In this document: one piece after another, positions 24,108 through 35,285 of the stretch
How positions within the stretch are numbered: the first letter of the stretch is position 1
Layout: each line of letters starts with the position of its first letter
Assembly (NCBI GenBank): GCA_011634665.1
Contig: WAEK01000013.1
Location: 914,501-978,500 of the forward strand
DNA: 64,000 bases
Direction of reading: 5' to 3'
Origin: Mortierella sp. BCC40632
Taxonomy: Eukaryota; Mortierellomycota; Mortierellomycetes; Mortierellales; Mortierellaceae
The notes under the pieces: generated by a model
What the model saw: only the letters and a program-made list of their open reading frames with translations
Databases searched by the model: none
What the model was told of the DNA's origin: nothing
Program-made: the position numbers and the translations under genes

Positions 24108-24843
24108 ACCAATCTCCCATATTTTTCAGGAACCTATCTCTCTCTCCCTCTCTCTCTCTCTCTATTCTTCCTCCTTAGACTACGCACGCATTCACTCTCA
24201 ACCCTCTCTTTTCTTAACACCACCGTCCAAGCTGGACTTGTCGGGAAAGACTGAGCCCATGAGATTCTTTCCTTCTCTCTCTCTCTCTCTCTCTTATGCT
24301 GACTATCTGGCCAAAAACATGTTGACTAGGGGCAAGGGACAAACGGGAGACGTGAACCATTTTAGCATTCTCCTTTCTTCTGTTATAGATTACCATTCCC
24401 CGCCTATTTGTACATTATCCAATATATTCCAAAAAACTCCTTCCAAGTAACTTCAACAGATTATGTGCTTCTTGTCAGACCCTGCATCTGCACCGTCCAA
24501 GACAAAAGAGTAATGGATCCTGGAAAGAACAATTGGAAAAGACCGATATCATCTCTTTTCTCTCTCTTTTTGTCAACACCTTTCTTTTTCCGAGAAACAA
24601 ACCGCGCAAATGGCTGCAAATGGAAACGGCCCCGAAGAGGTGGTTTGGAGAGGCAAAGGGAAGAGAAAGAGGAAGGAGCCGGGGGAAAATGTTCCTCTCC
24701 ACCCCAAACACGGTCACACTGATCGAGGAGAGAGAGAGAGAGAGAGATCCTTTCTGGTCCAACGCGCCATTTCGTTCTTCTTGATTCATTTCACTCTTCA
24801 TTCTCCTTTCTCCATTCTCCATTGTCCACTACTCTCCTCCAAC
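24108..24843 (+). other. Intergenic between ISA1 and the SerRS gene
   Basis: A 736-nt spacer with two (CT)n runs and T-rich DNA. An in-frame extension upstream of the SerRS start (from 24610) is rich in K/R/E and S/L and does not resemble any SerRS, so I treat it as leader sequence. Confidence 0.6.
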
Positions 24844-26913
24844 ATGCTACGGCTTGCATCCTCGACTTGCAGAGGCATCGGGTCCTTTTCTCCCATCTCA
24901 CAGGGTTCTGCATCCTCTACTCGTCTCCTCACCACACACAGTGCTTGTCAACGACTTTCACTTTCTTCCGGACTTTGCACTCGTTCCTTTTCGAGCTCTT
25001 CCAGGACCTTGGCTACCAAGGCTTCCGGAGGTGCTACCCATGCAGTGCCAACATTGCATCAAAGCACCACTCTCAACCTCAAACCCCTTCTCAACTTCAA
25101 GGCCATGGCACAACCCGAGGTCGCTGCCTCTATCCAAGCCAACATCCAACATCGTAACCTCCCCGCCACCATCTCTGTCTCGGCCGTCAATACTCTTCAT
25201 CGGGAATATGTCGAAAGGACTCAGACCTTGGACAAGTCGCGTGCAGAACGAAACAAGGTCGCAGCAGAGATGAAGGAAATGTTTTCGGGCAAGAAGAAGA
25301 AGCCCTCGGGAGAAGGTGGTCAAGACGAAAAAAAAGCATTGGAAAATCGACGACAGGAACTGATGGAACGTGGTCGGGATTTGAAGGGATTGATTCAGGA
25401 ACAGGAACAGGCTCTGTCCGAGGTCGAGTCACGACTTTATACTCTTGCCGCATTGATCCCCAATCATACCCATCCAACCTCTCCTATCGGTCCTGAGTCC
25501 GCTGCTCAATTGGTTCGAGTCCAGGGACGACCTCGTTTGAATCCAGGAACCACTGCTTATGCTCACCCTCAAGCCGAGGAATCCTCTTCTTCTGCAACAT
25601 CATCAACATCAACGACAGAGTCAAAAGCACTCGAAGGAGACGTTTCATCGTATCCACTCTTGGATCATGTCACTCTTTCCAAATCCTTGGATCTATTGGA
25701 TTTTGAATCTGCCACAAGTGTCACAGGTGCACGATGGTACTATTTGAAGAACGAGGCCGCTTTGCTCGAGCTGGCCTTGATTCAATTGGCTACTCAGAGA
25801 GCCGTCCGAGCTGGGTACATGCCTGTCATCACTCCAGATGTGGTTCGTCCCGAAGTTGTCCAAGCCTGTGGATTCCAACCCAGAGATGAGGTCGCATCTC
25901 AGACTTACTGGGTCTCGACCGTTGAGCCTGGCACGATGGATCTTGGTCAATCAGGAACCAAGACCGACGAAACCTCGGATCGACTCGCACTCCAACAACA
26001 GCAACTCCGTCATTCAGCATTGTGTATGGTGGCCACAGCAGAGATTGCCTTGGCAGGTATGAATATGAACAAGGTTTTGGAAGAGAATCAATTGCCAGTT
26101 CGAATGGCTGCCTTTGGAAGAGCATTTAGGGCCGAGGCTGGATCTCGTGGAGCAGAAGTCAAGGGTTTGTACAGAGTCCATCAATTCAGCAAGGTAGAAC
26201 TCTTTGCAATCACCAAGCCAGAGGACAGTGATCGGACGTTGGAAGAGATTCGAAAGTTCCAAGAGGAGATCTTTGAGGAACTTGGTCTTTGTTACAGGTA
26301 CGTATTTACTTTCTCGTAAGAAGACATGGGTTGGACTTTCAAAAATGCAATCTCTAAATTTGCTCCGCAACCTCACTTCTAAACCTTTGTCCCCCTATCT
26401 GGATTCTCAAATTCCCATCTCCTCCCCTCTCCCTCTCCTCTTTTTATTTCTTGTAGGGTCTTGGACATGCCAACTGAGGAATTGGGCGCGAGTGCCTACA
26501 AAAAATACGACATTGAAGCCTGGATGCCTGGTAGAAACTCGTGGGGCGAAATCTCTTCGACTTCCAACTGCACTGATTACCAATCTCGACGACTCAATAT
26601 CCGATACCGATCCAACAAGATTGTCGAGCCCTCACCATCATCACCTTCACCAACAACAACAACAACAACAACAACAACAACGGCATCGTCGTCTCAGTCA
26701 GGAGATATCGCAGCGGCACGGAAACAGACTTCTAACTCTTATATGACAACCGATTTTGTACATACGCTGAATGGCACAGCCATGGCTGTCCCTCGCATCA
26801 TTGTTGCTCTTTTGGAAACCTACCAACAACAAGACGGATCGGTTCATTTGCCAGAATGCTTGTGGCCTTATATGGCTGGTATCAAGGTGATCAAGCCCAA
26901 GGCCTCTCTATAA
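24844..26913 (+). CDS. DIA4: Seryl-tRNA synthetase, mitochondrial
   Basis: Exons 24844-26297 and 26457-26913 give 636 residues, spliced in phase 2 (donor GTACGT, acceptor TTGTAG). The start MLRLASSTC begins a Ser/Thr/Arg-rich, acid-poor stretch of about 60 residues typical of a mitochondrial presequence. A Glu/Lys/Arg helical arm follows (about 115-215), as in the SerRS tRNA-binding coiled coil. Class II motifs follow: motif 1 near residues 295-335, motif 2 [20 protein letters not shown] near 425, and motif 3 [19 protein letters not shown] near 588. It charges mitochondrial tRNA-Ser. It is longer than usual (about 450-520) because of low-complexity inserts: a Ser/Thr-rich one before motif 1 and a Thr/Ser-rich one between LNIRYRSNK and FVHTLNGTA. 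The symbol is the yeast name, used by homology. Confidence 0.92.
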
Positions 26914-26978
26914 GCCTGTGCGGAGTCGACATTGTCCTTTTTTTTCTCATGGATAAATAAATTTAATGGCATTTCTTT

Positions 26979-27017
<39 letters not shown>

Positions 27018-27081
27018 GGGCTTACGGGGAAAAAAAATGGAAAAAAAAAAGGAGGAGGCAAAAAGGAATCATGCCTGCCAA
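26914..27081. other. Short convergent 3' spacer with T31 tract
   Basis: 168 nt between the stop codons of the SerRS (+) and SEY1 (-) genes. It contains 31 consecutive T at 26981-27011 and AATAAA-like sequence near 26954, so it probably holds both 3' ends. Confidence 0.6.
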
Positions 27082-30000
27082 TTACAAAGTCTTTTTAGTT
27101 TCAAGTAGTTCCCCCATTTCAAACTCTCCATTTATCGTCTCATCCTCTCGATCCTCAGAACGACTCGATCGTCGTTGAGAAAGTCCCGAAGAATGTCTCT
27201 CCAAGGAACTGCTCGACGCTCTTGATGCAATTCTAGGACGATCCTGAGTCGATCCTTGATGATCTCGATCCCATTGTTGTTGTGGACTTGCCAACATCGG
27301 TTGTTCCAATACCATATCTCGGAGTCGTTCCCGTCCAAGGTCCGCTGCTTGCTCATACACCTTCCAGATAACTGCCTGGACCATACTTAGCAAGTTCAGA
27401 TACCATAGTGCCGCCACGGGTAACCCCACCATGGCCGACATGGTTAAATACAATGGATTGGTGATGATCGCCATAAACTCATTCCAGCCCAGAATCACCA
27501 AGGCCACACCGACCCAGTAAGGTACTCTGGCTTGTGTAGCCACGATCGATCGTTTGGCCTCCACAAAGGTTGCATCGGCTTTCCGTCTCAGTTGCATCAC
27601 AATGTCTTGTTGTCGTGTCTCGGAGAGGACCTTTAGAGATTGGTCAAAGTCGAAATCGTCCGTCGATTCCAGGACAAATTTTTTCCCTGTCATTGGGTCC
27701 TGGGTATCGATGGAAGCATAGAGTGGGACCAGTTCGATCGTCTACCGAGGATGTACCATTAACAACATGTATCTTGTCAGTCTCTAGTAGTATCTCAAAC
27801 ACATTCATACATATCATGGCGACCACCCTTAGAAATTGAAAAGAAAAAAAGGGGGGAGGGGGGGATGAGGACTGTACTCACCTCGTTACGAGCTTTTCGG
27901 AAAGGCGCATCAATATCATCGTCCGGCTTCCATACCCTAGGCAATCCTCGTTCATCTCTCTGAAATTGTTCTTCGAACCGATTCAATAGCTTATAAACAA
28001 TCAATCCCTCAATCGACTCTTCCTGAACCTTCATCGTCATCAGCACCCATGCCTGTCGTCTCAGGTTATCCTCCATCAACGTCAGCTCTTCCTCCTTCAG
28101 ATCAAAGACTTGACTCTTCTTTCGCATCAATACCAATGCCTCGTCCAAGGTTCTGTGGTAGGTATCGATCACACGTCCCCACATGTTTGGTCCTGGTTGA
28201 TCCAATGCAAGCTTGATCGGCTCATCCATCTCTCGCTTAAGTTGCTTCTCAAGCATCGTCAGCATCTTGGTCAATTCCTTTTCGCGCTGTTGATTCGCCA
28301 ACTCTTCAAGATCTCTTTCCAATTGTAATTGTTCTTCTTCATATTCCCAGTCCGTTTGATCTAACCGGATAGCTTTTGCGCCTGTTTGGAAGAGATCGAG
28401 TGCTTCAGTCTTGGCCTTTTTGGAAACAGCCGAGAAATCGATCGCCTGAGAATCTTCTTTGCGGGAAAAGACTGCTTGGAGTTGAGTCGAACAGAGGGCA
28501 AGTGCCTTTTTGTGTAGGTTTTTGAGTTGACCCAAAAAATAGGGTTCCAAGGTCGAGTGGAGCTTGTTTAACATCTCGACCCGTTTCCGGTTATAGACTT
28601 CTGTATGATAGCGTGATGCATCTTTGTCAAAGGATTCTGAAAAAAGAAAAGAAAAAATGTTGTTAAGGCCTAGGGCAACATAGTATGGCCGAGCGACAAA
28701 CACCTCCAACCCCTAATAAAAAAAAAATAAAATAAAATAAAATAAAGGGAGGAAAGAAAGCCTTACTCAATGCATCGTCTCGTGCTGTCTTCATACTGGG
28801 CCCCAGTTCATCAATCACCGTGCCAGCTTCGATCTTATGTCGGAACGATTTGACGGCTTCCAAAAACTGAGCAAAGGCCACATTGGCAATCTCATCACAC
28901 CGAAACTGTGCCAGAAGCTCTTGTTGGGTCGGCAGATCCAAATCCTTGTTCGTCATGATCTTTTCCCAGATACCCGATGCATACACATGAAGTCCATCTG
29001 CTGGAATACGCTTTGAGTATTGAGGCTGAAAGACATAGTCTGGGTCGGATGGCGAAGAGAATCTAGAAAGCAAAATGTCAGTGGTTGTCAGACGCAAGAT
29101 TATATAGTTTCTTGTTTTTCCTCATAATTGCTGTATTGAATCAAGAGGTACATCGCCCGAAAGGACTCTTCTTCCTTACCGAAGACGAAGCTTGTCGACC
29201 TCCTCCTCAAACCTTTCCGGTTGCAGTAGTTTGTGTGGTAGAGTTGTAAAATCAAAAGTAAAATAGTCTGTGATCCCGCAATCTTCCAGTCCCTCTGGCT
29301 GCAGTTGAATAGAAAAAGAGAACTGATTAGTCTCCCTTTGATAAACACGAGATTGCCTATTCGATTCTCCTCCTCCTCCTTTCTTTCCACTTGTGTGATG
29401 TCTTTACCTTGGACAAGCCTTGCCAAATTCTATCCAAGTCAGCTAAAAGAGTGTTGGCCAGGTTGGTCAACGGCGTTGCACCGACATGGTCTCGGATCAC
29501 GAAAAAGAGCAGCGTCTTTTCCTTGCTAAAACGCCCACGATGAATACGTCGTACAGAGGGCATACAAAGGTTGAGTCTCTCGGAATACAATAAGGAGAGA
29601 GAGAGGGAAAAAAGAAAGAGATACAAAGAAGTAAGGGTCTTACCCCCGATTCCCGCCAAAAAGCTGCAGGTTCACTTCAAAGACCGTCTTGAGGAGCCCC
29701 ATGTTTGCACCATTGTACAACCCAACCTGATGTTCCCACATGTTGACAATCAAGACTTCTGAGGTCGCAAGTGAGAACAGGGCGCTCTTACGCTCAAAGT
29801 CCTATGACGAATTGTGTGCACGTTAAATAAATATGTCTTTCCTTTTATCCTGCTGACGTGTCATCACTTGGGAGACCATATTGAGCACTCGTGCGTTTTT
29901 TTTTTTTTTTTTACCTGATCCTCACCACGCTCACGACCATCGGTGCCTTCTACATCCATGACCAAGACCTTCATTCCTTTGCCCTGGCTGATCCAGATAC

Positions 30001-30120
30001 CTTTGGTCGTTTGTTTCCTCGCACTTTCGTTCATCACATCAAAACGGGTCCCGAAAAGCCTGTTCAGCAATGTACCTATTATCGTGAGAGATGAAAAAAA
30101 GAAGATTTATTAATCAAAAA

Positions 30121-30179
<59 letters not shown>

Positions 30180-30735
30180 TTTTGCTTTTACTTTTACTTT
30201 TCTACTTTTTTGCTTTCTTTTACAACTTACTTTTGCCAGTACTCTGACTTCCAAAGACCGCTGTCAGATGGTAGTTAAAGCCAGCATCGTTCAAATGCCA
30301 TTTGTGCTTGATATAGTCTGCAAGCTCCCCACTTTTTAATCAAGAAAAAAAAAAAAAAAGGACATGTTGAAGTCAGTTTAGGGGGGGAGGAAGATGACAA
30401 GTCTCTTTGTGCTTCAAGAAAGTAATAAGGAGATCTTCACTCCCTTTTTTTTTTTTTTTTTTTTTTTTTTGAGCAAGCCCTTTTCTTTTTTTGCTGCATG
30501 CATAGGAAAATTAAAGAAAGAAAGAGACAATCCAGTTGGATAATAATATGTACCTAAACTGCTTGTCCTCGTCAATGAGATGGAGCTGAGTATCTGCACC
30601 CTCTATACTGTGCGTTGAACTAGAGGTTGTTGACGGGTCCAGAGACTGAGGACCTTTGTTTGCTACAGCAGCAGCAGCAGTGGCAGCAGCACCATTTGGG
30701 ACGATGTTGTCAATGTCGGGGACAACGGCGTCCAT
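27082..30735 (-). CDS. SEY1: Sey1-type ER membrane-fusion GTPase
   Basis: Nine exons give 849 residues: 30735-30554, 30331-30231, 30075-29915, 29801-29644, 29525-29408, 29298-29180, 29062-28767, 28636-27882 and 27741-27082. The dynamin-like G domain shows P-loop [11 protein letters not shown] (split by an intron), [15 protein letters not shown] for G3 and the RD motif FVIRDHVG. A long helical bundle follows, then two hydrophobic segments near residues 703-750 ([14 protein letters not shown] and the next) as the ER hairpin, and a Ser/Arg-rich cytosolic tail. Sey1/RHD3 proteins fuse ER tubules homotypically and maintain three-way junctions. Size is near the usual 780-870. Exon 2's acceptor (GATTAAAAAG) is the least certain junction, chosen because it alone keeps the frame. 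Confidence 0.93.
30124..30177. repeat. (TC)n microsatellite in SEY1 intron 2
   Basis: About 27 TC units, (GA)n in the transcript, inside the 155-nt intron between SEY1 exons 2 and 3. Confidence 0.95.
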
Positions 30736-31128
30736 GATTGAGAGTTAGGGCTAGAGGAAAAGGGAAAAGCACGAGTCGCCTTGACGAGCTCTTTTTGAAC
30801 CCGAATACAAATAAGAGAGAGAAAGGGAGTGTGTGTGTGTGTGTGTGTGTGCGAAAGAATGGAAAAAGAAAGAAAGAAAGAAAAAAGTCCGCGTGGGATG
30901 GAATCGAGTTCGATGGGAATGTCGAATGACAATGACTTTTGAAGAGTAGAAGAAGCAAAGGAGAGTGACCGTCGTGACTTTGCCTTTTATAAAAGAGAAG
31001 AACAATGTGCAACGTGTCCAGTGCGTGGAGGAGCATTTCTTTTTTTTTTATCCGTTCGTTTTATTCTAACAGTCGTGGTGGTACAGGTGAAGGAGAGACT
31101 ATGAGGTTTTTTCTTTTTTTTTCTTTTT
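30736..31128 (-). promoter_or_regulatory. SEY1 upstream region with candidate TATA
   Basis: A 393-nt spacer between the SEY1 start and the stop of AGX1, both on the minus strand. It contains TTTTATAAAA at about 30985-30994 (about 250 nt upstream of the SEY1 ATG), a short (GT)n near 30830-30850 and T-tracts by the AGX1 stop. Motif-level evidence only. Confidence 0.35.
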
Positions 31129-33431
31129 TTACAGAGCTCCCTTGTAGCCGCACTCGGCCAACGAAGCCTTGACGGCGTTCAAGGTGGCATCAAGGTGGCC
31201 ACGCTCGGGCTCGGTCACAGAGATACCCATGTGGCCAATACGGAAGTACTTGGGAGCAATCTCAACATGAAGACCACCAGCAGCAACAATGCCATGAGCA
31301 GCCAACTTGGGCAACAAGTCAGTAGCAGCAACACCCTCGGGGTAGTAGACAGCAGACATGCCGTTGGCAGCATGACCCAAACCAGTGGGGACGAGCTTCA
31401 AACCAAGATCATCAATGAACTTCTTGGCCTTGGCAGAGGCCTCCTTGTGGACAGCGAAACGCTTCTCAACACCCTGGGCAATGATCTGCTTGAGCGAAAC
31501 GTGGAGAGCAAAGACGTTCTGGACGGCGGGAGTGGCAAAGTACGAGGGCTTGCGGGCCTCGTATGCGTTCATAATGGGGAGCCAGCGGGTCCAGTTGGCG
31601 TAGTAGTTAGGGACGGGGGTCTTGCGGGTCTTGAAGACCTCGATCGCGCGCTTGGAGACACCCATAACGCAGAGACCGGGGGGAGCGCCGAGAGCCTTCT
31701 GCGAGGCAGTGACAACAACGTCAATGCCCCAGGCATCCATGCGGATCTCCTCCGAACCGACCGAGCAGACACCATCAACAACGACCAAGGTCTCGGGGGA
31801 CTCCTTCTGGACAACCTCAGCAATGCCCTTGATGTCGGCAAGGACACCGGTGGAGGTGTCGACGTGGGTGATGGTGATGGCCTTGTACTTCTTGGTCTTG
31901 AGGGCAGCAGCGACAGCGGCCAACTGGGGAGCATCACCAATGGGGACGCGGAGGTGGGTGACCTTGGCACCGTAGGTCTCCAAGCTAGAAGATGGTCAAA
32001 GAGGATCCCACAATGGTCAGTTCGAGAGAACGAGTGATGCACGTGTTTGGGACTGCATGTTTCCTTCCCAGGTCGATTTGCACCATTCTTTCTAGCAGGT
32101 CTGCAGAGGCAGGTGTCTTTTTTTTTTTTTATCCTCCATAGCCTCTTTTTCTTTATCTTTTTCTCGTCTTTTCTCCATTGTCCCTTTTTTCTCCGCAAAA
32201 ATGTAAAGATAATTGAGTCTCCAGGAAGAAACAAAGAAAAAGAAAAAAAAAAAGTGGTGACGAAAGTCTTTTCCGACTCCGAGTAGGCTTTGATCTCCAC
32301 GACGGACAAAAAAGAAAAAAAGAAGCCGACCGGGTTATGTAGGTAAGGGAGAGAGAGAGGTGGAAAGACAAAGAATGGGTCTGATGATTATTGGGGAGGG
32401 GAGGAAGAGGGTTACGGGAGGCCATCCCCTTATCGCCCTGTTCCCGCGTTCTCTTGAACAAGGGTCCCGACCAACGACCTGCCTCGGAGGAGGGGCCCAG
32501 AAAAAAAAAAACCCACTCCCACTTATTCGCACGACTACCTGCTACCTGACGAGCCAAGAGCCTCCAAGCTCCCCGCTTTTTTTCTTTCATTCTCCAATGG
32601 ATCAACCCGTAAACGTCCATATCCAATGGATCAAAAAAAGAACAATGGGTGATAAACCCACTCCCAAAGAATAGTAATAAGTGATCAATTTGTCAAAAAA
32701 CTTACCACTCGCCGAAGCGGTCGCCAAAGTAACCCGAGTTGCAGACAAGGACATCCTCACCAGCCTCAACGAGGTTGGAGGCGGTCATGTCCCAACCAAG
32801 GGTACCGGATCCAGCAATGATAAAAGGCTGACCAGACGTGAACAAAACCTCACGCAACATCTCGATCGACTCGCCGAGAACGGGGATGAAGTTGGGTGCA
32901 ACGTGCGAGGTGGCGGGGGTGGCCATGGCCTGGAGAACATCCTCGTGGAACTCGATAGGTCCTATTTGAAAGAAACAGTTTGCACACAACATCAAGAGAT
33001 GAAAGAAAAGCAAAACACCGTTGGTCAGTTATTGGAGGTTCAAGAAGAGTATGTCGTTCTGTAGATGGCTCTGATCAGATCAGCAAGACAATGCAGCGGT
33101 GCATGCAAGCTCTTTCTCCCCTGTTGAAAGAATGAGCAAAGACCAATAAAAAAAAAACAAAGGATGGGAGTGGGAATGCAGCAGCGATGCAAGGACTACG
33201 CATGAAGAGGGAGAGGATAGAGCGAGAGGCGATGAACTCACCAGGGATCATGCAAAGCTTGTGAGAAGACATGGTGGTGTTGGTCGAAAAGTGAGAGTGA
33301 AGAGATGGGAGGAGAAGTGGACGGACAAGGGGTGTGGGAGAGGAAGAGACGAAACCAGCGGTTGCGCGGCCGCAAGAAATACTCGCGCTGCGGCGGGTGG
33401 CCGAGACGAGGGAACGGAGCAGCGTGGCCAT
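31129..33431 (-). CDS. AGX1: Alanine-glyoxylate aminotransferase, with apparent mitochondrial presequence
   Basis: Three exons, 33431-33242, 32961-32706 and 31984-31129, give 433 residues. Donors are GTGAGT and GTAAGT; acceptors are AATAG and TCTAG. The fold-type I PLP aminotransferase shows IAGSGTLGWDM (phosphate-binding loop), VVVDGVCSVG (cofactor Asp219) and TASQKALGAPPG with the Schiff-base Lys245. It converts glyoxylate plus alanine to glycine plus pyruvate. The first 53 residues are rich in Arg, Ser and Leu without acids (MATLLRSLVSATRRSASISC...) and resemble a mitochondrial targeting sequence. A second in-frame ATG at 33272 (MSSHKLCMIPG) would give the usual ~380-residue enzyme. The C-terminus GYKGAL is not a canonical peroxisomal SKL signal. 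Enzyme family is firm; dual localisation is inference. Confidence 0.93.
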
Positions 33432-34687
33432 TCTTTTTTTTTTTTTCCTTTCCTTTGGGTTGCGCGTGCAAGAGAGTGAAAGAGAACAAGGGTAAGGGTG
33501 AGTGGAGTCGGGTGGAGACAAGAGAGAGAGGAGAGGAAGGAGTGAGTGAGTGAGAGGAGACTGAATGAAAAGACGCGCGGCCGAACCATCCGTCCTCCCC
33601 GATCCTTTGCTTTCTCTCTCTTGCTCTCTCGTTTCTCATCCTCGTTCTCGTTCTCGTTCTCGTTCTCGTTCTCGTTCTCGTCCTCTTGTCCCCCTCGGTG
33701 TGTGCCCACGGTGGAGCGCAGACCCCGCGACGACCTTCCTCCTCTCTTGCCCGGTGCAGGGCGGTGCGTCAACGAAGCATTACTCACAGCCGGTGAACCT
33801 TATCCCGGACAAAAGAGACGCGGGCCCACGGTCAACCCTTCTCTCTCCCTCTCCCTCTCCCTCTCCCTCTCTCTCGCTTTCTCGCTCTCTCTCTCTCTCT
33901 CGCCTCCCTAACTCACCCGATCTCGCCCTTTCTCTCGTTCTCATTTTCTCTCCGCACACGTCCATTTGGACAAGCTCGACACAGGGCTGATCGACACGGG
34001 ACTGGGAAAAAGGTTCACAAGAATGAGTGAGACGAGAGAGAGAGGCATTGGCCTCTCCCTTTTCTTCCCGTCCTAACTTTGCTCCCCACATTCGGCGACT
34101 TTGCCACGCACGTAATAGCCCTTTTCTTCTCTCTCCATCAATCTCTCTTCCAATCCTCTTGGGCGCACCGCAACCCACGATGATTATTTAGTCTCTTTTT
34201 GTTGTTGTTGTTGTTGTTGTTGTTTTTTCGCATTAAGGTGTTTCTGTTCCATTTCGTCTTCTTGGTCCGCCCTCGGACCTGACTCAAAGGAACTCTTCGG
34301 AACCAACGATCCCCTCTCTCTCCTCTCCCTTCCTTCCTTTCTCTCTCTCTACTCGCTGTGCAAAATAAAAAAAAAAAAAAAAAAAAAAAAAAGACCAAGA
34401 GTAAACAATGACATTGAGAACTGCACGCGGCTGCATTGGGACCTTGTGTGTGGAGAGAGATAGAGAAGGAGAGAAAGAAAAAAAAGAGAGAGAGAGAGAG
34501 AGATAGAGACAGAGGGAAAAGGAAAAGGACCCAGCGGGTCAATGCTTTGTACAAGGCAAGGACCCCGTCGCGCCGTGTAAAGAGCCCCCTCGCGGACTGA
34601 ATAAACTAGATTACTATGACCGCACATAGGTAAAAAAAAAAATAAAAGGAAACCGTAGGCGGTTCACGGGTTGCCCCATAAACCTTA

Positions 34688-34718
<31 letters not shown>

Positions 34719-35285
34719 CAAGACCAAAAGGTATCCCTTGCACAAGAGTATAAATATTTAAATATTCCTACATTCCACCTGTCCACTAGAGAACTAGAGA
34801 GAGAGAGAGAGAGAGGACCCCACCTCCGTTCGGTCTTCGCCAGTCTCTTTATTGAAAGAGTGACCGCGTATTCATATAATGATGTACCTTCAAGACAGAG
34901 TGGACCCAGCCGGAGAACGAGAAAAACAATAGGAGTGAGTAGCCAAAGGACAAAAAATATATATATAAAAAGCGGGGAGGATCAAGGAGCAAGAAGGAAT
35001 CGCCACCGACGACGATCCCAACGGTCGGAACAAGGAGGAAAGTGTCCGAGAGAGCAAAATGACCAATGTTTGCTTGGACCCCTTCGATCTATTTTTTTTT
35101 TTTTTCTCCTCCCCTCTTTCCCCCCCCCCCACTCTTTCATATTTCAGCTTAGCTAGCAGGCTTACTAGGAAACGAGACGCGCCTAGGGGGTTTTTTAATA
35201 AATGTTTGTTTGTTTGATGGGTTGATTGATTGATCGACTGACTGACTGATTGATTGACTGGGGGTTTAAAAATGACCACCATTTT
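33432..35285. other. Intergenic, no gene seen; simple repeats
   Basis: A 1.85-kb spacer upstream of AGX1. It holds a CTCGTT hexamer repeat (33641-33681), imperfect (CT)n near 33840-33903, a (GTT)n run near 34200-34224, A- and T-tracts near 34368-34393 and 34691-34718, and GATT/GACT tetramer repeats near 35220-35262 just past the stop of the next gene. I see no coding signal; apparent frames are shadows of the repeats. Confidence 0.65.
33641..33681. repeat. CTCGTT hexanucleotide tandem repeat
   Basis: Nearly seven perfect copies of the hexamer in the AGX1 upstream region. Confidence 0.95.

Noticed and set aside
24610..24843. N-terminal extension of the SerRS frame starting MAANGNGPEE
   Set aside because: The added residues are K/R/E- then S/L-rich low complexity, while the ATG at 24844 begins a clear mitochondrial presequence.
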